From assembly GCF_003086295.3 (NCBI RefSeq), contig NC_092053.1:111989506-112053505 (forward strand): a stretch of DNA of 64,000 nucleotides, read 5' to 3'. Both the position numbers and the translations under genes were made by a program. The stretch comes from Arachis hypogaea. Taxonomy: Eukaryota; Streptophyta; Magnoliopsida; Fabales; Fabaceae. The notes below the pieces were generated by a model, which worked only from the letters and a program-made list of their open reading frames with translations, ran no database searches and was not told the DNA's origin. Positions 43,783 through 50,951 of the stretch are shown piece by piece; the stretch's first letter is position 1; each line of letters opens with the position of its first letter.

Positions 43783-46113
43783 ATGAGTAGGGATAAAGAA
43801 AAAGGCATTCTTGTTGAAGCTGATCCAGAACCTGAAAGGACTCTGAAGAGGAAACTAAGAGAAGCTAAATTACAACAATCCAAAGACAACCTTATTGAAA
43901 ATTTCGAACAAGTAAAGGAGATGGCAGCCGAACCCAACAACAATAATGCAAGAAGAATGCTTGGTGACTTTACTGCACCAAATTCCAATTTACATGGAAG
44001 AAGCATCTCCATCCCTGCTATTGGAGCAAACAATTTTGAGCTGAAACCTCAGCTAGTTTCTCTGATGCAGCAGAACTGTAAGTTTCATAGACTTCCATCT
44101 GAAGATCCTTTTCAGTTTTTAACTGAATTCTTGCAGATCTGTGATACTGTTAAGACTAATGGAGTAGATCCTGAAGTCTACAGGCTCATGCTTTTCCCTT
44201 TTGCTGTAAGAGACAGAGCTAGAGTGTGGTTGGACTCTCAACCCAAAGACAGCCTGAACTCTTGGGATAAGCTGGTCACGGCTTTCTTAGCCAAGTTCTT
44301 TCCTCCTCAAAAGCTGAGCAAGCTTATAGTGGATGTTCAAACCTTCAGACAGAAAGAAGGTGAATCCCTCTATGAAGCTTGGGAAAGATACAAGCAGCTG
44401 ACCAAAAAGTGTCCTTCTGACATGCTTTCAAAATGGACCATCCTGGATATATTCTATGATGGTTTATCTGAGCTATCAAAGATGTCATTGGATACTTCTG
44501 CAGGTGGATCCATTCACCTAAAGAAAATGCCTACAGAAGCTCAAAAACTCATTGACATGGTTGCTAATAACCAGTTTATGTACACTTCTGAGAGGAATCC
44601 TGTGAGTAATGGGACGCCTATGAAGAAGGGAGTTCTTGAAATTGATACTCTGAATGCCATACTGGCTCAGAATAAAATATTGACTCAGCAAGTCAATATG
44701 ATTTCTCAGAGTCTGAATGGAATGCAAGCTGCATCCAATAGTACTCAAGAGGCATTTTCTGAAGAAGAAGCTTATGATCCTGAGAACCCTGCAATAGCAG
44801 AGGTAAATTACATGGGTGAACCATATGGAAACACCTATAATTCATCATGGAGAAATCACCCAAATCTCTCATGGAAGGATCAAAAGCCTCAACAAGGCTT
44901 TAATAATGGTGGAAGAAACAGGTTTAGCAATAGCAAGCCTTTTCCACCATCCACTCAGCAACAGACAGAGAATTCTGAGCAGAATCCATCTAGCTTAGCA
45001 AATTTAGTCTCTGATCTATCTAAGGCCACTGTGAGTTTCATGAATGAAACAAGATCCTCTATTAGAAATTTGGAAGCACAAGTGGGCCAGCTGAGCAAAA
45101 GGATCACTGAAATCCCTCCTAGTACTCTCCCAAGTAATACAGAAGAGAATCCAAAAGGAGAGTGCAAGGCCATTGAATTAATTACCATGGCCGAACCCAC
45201 AAGAGAGGAGAAGGACGTGAATCCCAGTGAGGAAGACCTCCTGGGACGTCCAGTGATCAATAAGGAGTTACTCTCTGAGGAACCAAAGGAATCTGAGGCT
45301 CATCTAGAGACCATAGAGATTCCATTGAACCTCCTTATACCTTTCATGAGCTCTGATGAGTATTCTTCTTCTGAAAAGAATGAAGATGTCACTGAAGAGC
45401 AAGCTGCCAAGTTCCTTGGTGCAATCATGAAGCTGAATGCCAAATTATTTGGTATTGAAACTTGGGAAGATGAACCTCCCTTGTTCACCAATGAACTAAG
45501 TGATCTGGATCAACTGACATTGCCTCAGAAGAAACAGGATCCTGGAAAGTTCATAATACCTTGTACCATAGGCACCATGATCTTTAAGGCTCTGTGTGAC
45601 CTTGGTTCAGGAATAAACCTCATGCCCCTCTCTGTAATAGAGAAACTGGGAATCTATGGGGTGCAAGCTGCTAAAATCTCATTAGAGATGACAGACAATT
45701 CCAGAAAACAGGCTTATGGACAAGTAGAGGACGTGTTAGTAAAGGTTGAAGGCCTTTACATCCCTGCTGATTTCATAGTCCTGGATATTGGAAAGGAAGA
45801 GGATGAATCCATCATCCTAGGAAGACCTTTCCTAGCCACAGCAAGAGTTGTGATTGATGTGGACAGAGGAGAATTGATCCTTCAATTAAATAAGGACAAC
45901 CTTGTGTTTACAACTCAAGGATCTCTCTCTGCATCCATGGAGAGGAAGCAGAAAAAGCTTCTCTCAAAGCAGAGTCAACCAAAGCCCCCACAGTCAAACT
46001 CTAAGTTTGGTGTTGGGAGGCCACAACCAAACTCTAAGTTTGGTGTCAAACCCCCATATCCAAACTCTAAGTTTGGTGTTGGGAGGTCTCAACAAAGCTC
46101 TGTACATCTGTGA
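43783..46113 (+). CDS. Gag-protease polyprotein of element 1 (intact, 776 aa)
   Basis: An uninterrupted frame from ATG to TGA. Residues about 100-260 form the retrotransposon gag domain (NNFELKPQLVSLMQQN, AVRDRARVWLDSQP, KLVTAFLAKFFPP, YEAWERYKQLTKKCP). No CCHC knuckle follows. A long Asn/Gln/Glu-rich linker leads to a retropepsin-like protease near 590-720: the catalytic aspartate is D606 in LCDLGSGINLMPLS, followed by ADFIVLDI and IILGRPFLATARVVID. The C-terminus has three 11-residue repeats containing NSKFGV, whose DNA carries the AAGTTTGGTGT motif. Gag forms the particle and protease cleaves it. Polymerase functions would have to come from a related autonomous element. Confidence 0.9.
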   Translation: MSRDKEKGILVEADPEPERTLKRKLREAKLQQSKDNLIENFEQVKEMAAEPNNNNARRMLGDFTAPNSNLHGRSISIPAIGANNFELKPQLVSLMQQNCKFHRLPSEDPFQFLTEFLQICDTVKTNGVDPEVYRLMLFPFAVRDRARVWLDSQPKDSLNSWDKLVTAFLAKFFPPQKLSKLIVDVQTFRQKEGESLYEAWERYKQLTKKCPSDMLSKWTILDIFYDGLSELSKMSLDTSAGGSIHLKKMPTEAQKLIDMVANNQFMYTSERNPVSNGTPMKKGVLEIDTLNAILAQNKILTQQVNMISQSLNGMQAASNSTQEAFSEEEAYDPENPAIAEVNYMGEPYGNTYNSSWRNHPNLSWKDQKPQQGFNNGGRNRFSNSKPFPPSTQQQTENSEQNPSSLANLVSDLSKATVSFMNETRSSIRNLEAQVGQLSKRITEIPPSTLPSNTEENPKGECKAIELITMAEPTREEKDVNPSEEDLLGRPVINKELLSEEPKESEAHLETIEIPLNLLIPFMSSDEYSSSEKNEDVTEEQAAKFLGAIMKLNAKLFGIETWEDEPPLFTNELSDLDQLTLPQKKQDPGKFIIPCTIGTMIFKALCDLGSGINLMPLSVIEKLGIYGVQAAKISLEMTDNSRKQAYGQVEDVLVKVEGLYIPADFIVLDIGKEEDESIILGRPFLATARVVIDVDRGELILQLNKDNLVFTTQGSLSASMERKQKKLLSKQSQPKPPQSNSKFGVGRPQPNSKFGVKPPYPNSKFGVGRSQQSSVHL

Positions 46114-46316
46114 GGCTCCATGAGAACCCATTGTCAAGCTATTGACATTAAAGAAGCGCTTGTTGGGAGGCAACCCAATGTTTATTTATCTAATTTTATT
46201 TTTGTTTTTCATGTTTTCTTAGGTTCATGATCATGTGGAGTCACAAAATAAATATAAAAATTGAAAACGGAATCAAAAACAGCAGAAGAAAAATCACACC
46301 CTGGAGGAAGACCTTA

Positions 46317-46560
46317 CTGGCATTTAAACGCCAGTAAGAAGCATGTTTTGGGCGTTCAACGCCAGAATAGAGCATGGTTCTGGCGTTGAACGCCAGAAAT
46401 GGGCAGCATCTAGGCGTTTGAATGCCAGAAATGCACCCTGGAGAAGAGCTGGTGCTGAACGCCCAGAACAAGCATGGTTTTGGCGTTCAACGCCAGAAAT
46501 GGGCAACAAATGGGCGTTCAACGCCCAGAACAAGCACCAATCTGGCGCTGAACGCCCAGA
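46317..46560 (+). repeat. Array of eight GC-rich palindromes, 31-bp period
   Basis: Units of the form CTGGCGTTCAACGCCAG begin at 46317, 46349, 46380, 46411, 46449, 46480, 46511 and 46542; the spacing is 32, 31, 31, 38, 31, 31, 31. Each unit is a near-perfect palindrome with one or two unpaired central bases. They lie between the gag-protease stop and the 128-codon ORF. The same motif is in the U3-like part of the LTR. Overlapping ORFs on both strands are artefacts of the array. Confidence 0.9.
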
Positions 46561-46801
46561 GTTGTGTACAAAGGCATTTTGCATGCCTAATTGGGTGCAG
46601 GGATGTAAATCCTTGACACCTCAGGATCTGTGGACACCACAGGATCATCTCAGGATCTGTGAATCCCACAGGATCCCCACCCACCTCACCCTCTCCCTCT
46701 CCATTCATGGTCATCCCTTCTGTTTTCCATTCACCACTCACATCCATACACACATCCCTCAATCTCCTCCATATCTTCTTCTTCTTCTATTCTTTCTTCT
46801 T

Positions 46802-46836
46802 TTGCTCGAGGGCGAGCAACATTCTAAGTTTGGTGT
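46802..46836 (+). repeat. Internal copy of the block that precedes the 3' LTR
   Basis: GGGCGAGCAACATTCTAAGT continuing into TTGGTGTGG. It resembles 48343-48372 (GGGGACAAGCAACAATTTAA continuing into GTTTGGTGTTG), which abuts the 3' LTR. It lies just upstream of the 128-codon ORF. Element 2 has the same pair (59097-59137 and 60196-60226). Confidence 0.7.
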
Positions 46837-46874
46837 GGTAAAAGCATAAGCTTTTTGTTTTTCCATTACCATTA

Positions 46875-47261
46875 ATGGCACCTAAGACCGGAGAAACCTC
46901 TAGAAAAGGGGAAGGGAAGACAAAGGCTTCCACCTCCGAGTCATGGGAGATGGAAAGATTCATCTCAAGGGTCTATAGCTCAGTGGTAGAACGTGTGGCT
47001 ACAAATCAAGAGATCCCTGAGATACCTCAGGGGATGCACTTCCCTCCACATAAATATTGGGAGCAAATCAACACCTCCCTAGGAGAATTAAGTTCCAACA
47101 TGGGACAACTAAGGGTGGAACATCAAGAGCACTCCATCATCCTTCATGAAATAAGAGAAGATCAAAAAGCAATGAGGGAGGAGCAACAAAGACAAGGAAG
47201 AGACATGGAAGAGCTCAAGGACATCATTGGTTCCTCAAGAAGGAAACGCCACCATCACTAA
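46875..47261 (+). CDS. Unrecognised 128-aa accessory ORF of element 1
   Basis: ATG to TAA, predicted 128 aa. The N-terminus is basic, Lys/Ser/Thr-rich (MAPKTGETSRKGEGKTKAST). The middle contains MERFISRVYSSVVERV. The C-terminal half is strongly helical and charged with heptad-like hydrophobics (ILHEIREDQKAMREEQQRQG), suggesting a coiled coil, and it ends in a basic tail (SSRRKRHHH). No signal peptide or membrane helix. It is not a known polymerase or envelope domain to me. It sits where pol or a 3' ORF would lie. The open frame and the codon-like composition support coding, but with low LTR divergence chance survival is possible. Function unknown. Confidence 0.6.
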   Translation: MAPKTGETSRKGEGKTKASTSESWEMERFISRVYSSVVERVATNQEIPEIPQGMHFPPHKYWEQINTSLGELSSNMGQLRVEHQEHSIILHEIREDQKAMREEQQRQGRDMEELKDIIGSSRRKRHHH

Positions 47262-48372
47262 GGTGGACTCATTCCTTGTTCTTACTTTTTCTGTTTTTCG
47301 TTTTCTCTATGTTAAGTGCTTATCTATGTTTGTGTCTTCATTACATGATCATTAGTAGTTAGTAAATTTGTCTTAAAGTTATGAATGTCCTATGAATCCA
47401 TCACCTCTCTTAAATGAAAAATATTTTAATTCAAAAGAACAAGAAGTACATGAGTTTTGAATTTATCCTTGAACTTAGTTTAATTATATTGATGTGGTGA
47501 CAATGCTTCTTATTTTCTGAATGTATGCTTAAACAGTGCATATGTCTTTTGAAGTTTTTGTTTAAGAATATTAAATATGTTGGCTCTTGAAAGAATGATG
47601 ACAAGGAGACATGTTATTTGATAATCTGAAAAATCATAAAAATGATTCTTAAAGCAAGAAAAAGCAGTAAAGAACAAAGCTTGCAGAAAAAAAAAGGGGC
47701 GAAAAAAAAATTTAGAAAGAAAGAGAAAAAGCAAGCAGAAAAAGTCAAAAGCTCTTAAAACCAAAAGGCAAGGGCAAATAAAGAGGATCCCAAGGCTTTG
47801 AGCATCAGTGGATAGGAGGGCCTACAGGAATAAAATCCTAGTCTAAGCGGCTAAACCAAGCTGTCTCTAACCATGTGCTTGTGGCATGTAGGTGTCAAGT
47901 GAAAAATTGAGACTGAGCGGTTAAAGTCAAGGTCCAAAGCAAAAAAAGAGTGTGCTTAAGAACCCTGGACACCTCTAATTGGGGACTTTAGCAAAGCTGA
48001 GTCACAATCTGAAAAGGTTCACCCAATTATGTGTCTGTGGCATTTATGTATCCGGTGGTAATACTGGAAAACAAAGTGCTTAGGGCCACGGCCAAGACTC
48101 ATAAAATAGCTGTGTTCAAGAATCATCATACTGAACTAGGAGAATCAATAATACTATCTGAACTCTGAGTTCCTATAGATGCCAATCATTCTGAACCTCA
48201 ATGGATAAAGTGAGATGCCAGAACTATTCAAGAGGCAAAAAGCTATAAGTCCCGCTCATCTGATTGGAGCTATGTTTCATTGATAATTTGGAATTTATAG
48301 TATATTCTCTTCTTTTTATCCTATTTGATTTTCAGTTGCTTGGGGACAAGCAACAATTTAAGTTTGGTGTTG
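47262..48372 (+). other. Conserved noncoding 3' segment of element 1
   Basis: No ORF. From about 47780 it contains a repeated motif: CCATGTGCTTGTGGCATGTAG (47874) and TTATGTGTCTGTGGCATTTAT (48028). Between them are GCTTTGAGCATCAGTGG and GACTGAGCGGTTAAAG-type blocks. Recognisably the same blocks lie in element 2 (about 59640-60110). The end (48343-48372) abuts the 3' LTR. Confidence 0.6.
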
Positions 48373-48758
48373 TGATGAGCGGATAATTTATACGCTTTTT
48401 GGCATTGTTCTTAGTATGTTTTTAGTAGAATCTAGTTACTTTTAGGGATGTTTTCATTAGTTTTTATGTTAAATTCACATTTCTGGACTTTACTATGAGT
48501 TTGTGTATTTTTCTGTGATTTCAGGTATTTTCTGGCTGAAATTGAGGGACTTGAGCAAAAATCAGATTCAGAGGTTGAAGAAGGACTGCTGATGCTGTTG
48601 GATTCTGACCTCCCTGCATTCAAAATGGATTTTCTGGAGCTACAGAACTCAAAATGGCACGCTTCCAATTGCGTTGGAAAGTAGACATCCAGGGCTTTCC
48701 AGAAATGTATAATAGTCCATACTTTTCCCAAGTTTAGACGACACAAACTGGCGTTCAA
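48373..48758 (+). repeat. Truncated 3' LTR of element 1
   Basis: TGATGAGCGGATAATTTATA onward, collinear with 40330-40715, and stopping inside the first palindrome (GCGTTCAA). Unrelated LTR sequence follows directly, so about 1.24 kb of the LTR is missing. Confidence 0.85.
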
Positions 48759-49411
48759 TTACCCTGTTCTGGATTAGTATGACCCTAGACTTGGATCTTG
48801 TTTATTGGAGTTTAAGATTGCCTAGTGGGTTTGTATGGTTTTATATCGTTTCTGTTTGGAACTGTTATCCTACTGGAAACCTTCGGGTTCTTAGCCGTTC
48901 TTAGCCGTTGTCAGATTTTGTTGTTTTTGAGATAGAGGACATGATTCACCTCGTTGAGCGTGCTAGTTTCTCTTGGATAGCGAAGACTGCTTTTGGGAGT
49001 TTATATTTTGTACCTAGTTTATATGTATTTTTCCACTTTTATATATGAACTTATGTATATCCTTCGTAGAGGTTAATTTTTAGAGAAATAAGATTATGTT
49101 GTGGTTATCTTTTCGGTTGTATATATATTTTCTAGCCGGCCTTTGCTTCGCAAGTCGAGACTAGTACTTCTTATGTATTTTCTTTTGAATCCTATGTATA
49201 TTTTACCTATCTCATTGGTTTTCTGTATCGAGCTTTCTATCATTAACATTTTTGAGTGCGATGTGATCCTCATTTTTGTTATTCTCTTTTCACAGGCTCC
49301 TAGTTAAATTATCTTTCGAGTATATGTATGTATTTTTATTTTTACACGTCATAAGGCCTCATCACCTCTGATTTATGACTTAAGCATAAAGCTCTGTATG
49401 TTAGAATGTTA
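48759..49411 (-). mobile_element. LTR fragment, same family as 50952-53860, opposite orientation
   Basis: On the minus strand it begins at 49411 with TGTAACATTCTAACATACAG and continues AGAGGTGATGAGGCCTTATG, GCGAAGCAAAGGCCGGC and ACCTCTACGAAGG, parallel to the start of the LTR at 50952. Only about 650 bp of it is present. The inner end abuts the broken 3' LTR of element 1. Confidence 0.65.
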
Positions 49412-49504
49412 CAATATCTACCAAATATGGACAAAATTATTTGACTTGTCAGTCATAGGGTATCCCATTCAACATTAAAATATAGCATTGCAAATATAGT
49501 TGTA
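49412..49504. other. Short unassigned spacer
   Basis: AT-rich; nothing recognised. Confidence 0.3.
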
Positions 49505-49835
49505 GCATCTTAGGACCAGCACTCACAGGAATGCTCTCCATCCTCTCCTTGAGCCATGATAGCTTGATGGGAAAGACCTCATTTCTTGTTAGTGGCTATA
49601 CAGGGCCTAGCTCTCAGCAATTCCTCCACCTGATCCCATGTAGGACAATTGCATCCACCAACAAGATCTTTGATAGTACATAAGACAAAAGTGATATGCC
49701 ACATCGTACAAGGTGATCATATAGTTATCCATGGTAGATTAAATGCGTGGCTCTCAAAATGCCATCTCTCAACAAACGTCGATATTAGAAAATTGTCAAA
49801 GTGGAAATCTTTGAGCATTACAATCATTATCATTA
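49505..49835 (-). pseudogene. Plant mobile domain (PMD/MAIN-like) protein fragment
   Basis: Minus-strand translation across frame changes gives STFVERWHFESHAFNLPW, then NCPTWDQVEELLRARP and VFPIKLSWLKERMESIP. These resemble the plant mobile domain found in MAIN/MAIL proteins and in many transposons (VERWRPETHTFHLPWGE is the usual form of the first block). Several stops and frameshifts; an isolated fragment. Confidence 0.55.
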
Positions 49836-50090
49836 TATTATTCTACAACGGATAGCATTTTGGCGCTAAGAATGCTGATATGGTATGTTTTGGTGCCAGT
49901 ATACATACCTCTCTTTTCAACTTATTTTAGAAAAATATCTTTTTTATAATTGTATGAAAGTCAGCATTTAATGCATAATTATACTAATTGTCAATTATTA
50001 TTTTCAAGCATTCTAATTATATTAATTGTCAATCATTATAATATAATTTTTAATCAAATATAGTTAGCCATAATATGATATTAATTTTAA

Positions 50091-50621
50091 GAGTAAAGTA
50101 TTGTTTTTATCCTCAACATTTGGGGTAAATCCTATTTGTGTCCCTAACGTTTAAATCATCCTATTTGTATCCCTAACGTTTGTAAAAGTGATTCAATGTT
50201 ATCTTGCCATTAATTACACATCATGAACGCTTTAGTTTGTGTTTTAAAAATCTCTTCTTGAAGTTAGAATACAAATGTCTGGGATAGAATCGATGATCCA
50301 CTCCAAAAAATAGCTCATCAAAAGTTGAAACTAATTCCTACCACATTTACATAATTCACTTTTCTAGGGACATAATTGAATCTAAACACAAATAGTGGGT
50401 ATAATATTAAAATCGAACACATCCAAGTGAGACTTAATTGAGAATGAATACATCCAAGTGAGAATAATTGAAAAATATAATCTGATTTGTTAGTATAATT
50501 GATAGTAGGATAACATTGAATCACTTTTATAAATGTTAGGGATACAAACAGGACGATTTAAATGTTAGGGACACAAATAGAACTTACCCCAAACGTTGGG
50601 GATAAAAACGATACTTTCCTC
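50091..50621. mobile_element. MULE-type non-autonomous element with TIRs of about 115 bp
   Basis: Left GAGTAAAGTATTGTTTTTAT and right, read backwards, GAGGAAAGTATCGTTTTTAT. They stay paired for about 115 bp through TCCCTAACGTTTAAATCATC and AAAAGTGATTCAATGTTATC. The 9-bp flanks are TAATTTTAA (50082-50090) and TAACGTTAA (50622-50630), 7 of 9 identical. 531 bp; the minus-strand ORF inside (50318-50524) has no motif. Confidence 0.85.
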
Positions 50622-50951
50622 TAACGTTAATATATAGCTTTGTAAATATTCTCTATTATGCACGTGTGTATCCTACTAATATCAAATTGATGTTGATATT
50701 AATAATTAATTCATAATTTTCGTACTACTAAAGGTTATATATAGCATTTTGTTTTAGGAGGAGCTCAATTTTTGATTGATCATTTGCTTCCAAGGAGTTT
50801 TAAAGGCCAAGTTCAAATTCCATCCATCCATGATTTCTATGTCTGTCAAATAATCTTCGAAGTGGAGCATATAATGATATTGAGTTTTTTCAATTTTGGT
50901 TCAGTTTTTAAAGAATTGTGTCAGCATTAGGGATGTAATTTCAAAGTTAAG
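50622..50951. other. Short AT-rich spacer
   Basis: No gene or clear repeat beyond the 9-bp duplication at its left edge. Confidence 0.3.

Larger units (their letters stand above)
40330..48758 (+). mobile_element. Element 1: non-autonomous Athila-like Ty3/Gypsy LTR retrotransposon
   Basis: Order: 5' LTR (40330-41959), tRNA-Asp primer site (41966-41984), long A/T-rich leader, gag-protease ORF, array of GC-rich palindromes, 128-codon ORF, conserved noncoding segment, truncated 3' LTR (48373-48758). No reverse transcriptase, RNase H or integrase is present in any frame. The two LTRs differ at roughly 14 of 386 compared bases by eye (about 3-4%), so the insertion is young. The sequence looks like the FIDEL/Feral-type elements described for peanut; this is from memory. 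Confidence 0.85.

Noticed and set aside
46317..46560. Regular 31-bp repeats resembling a CRISPR array
   Set aside because: The window is plant nuclear DNA, the repeats are short palindromes, the spacers are similar to each other, and there are no cas genes. The array lies inside an LTR retrotransposon.
46241..46849. Several ORFs of 60-168 codons on both strands across the palindrome array
   Set aside because: Palindromes generate mirrored open frames on both strands; there is no independent evidence of coding.
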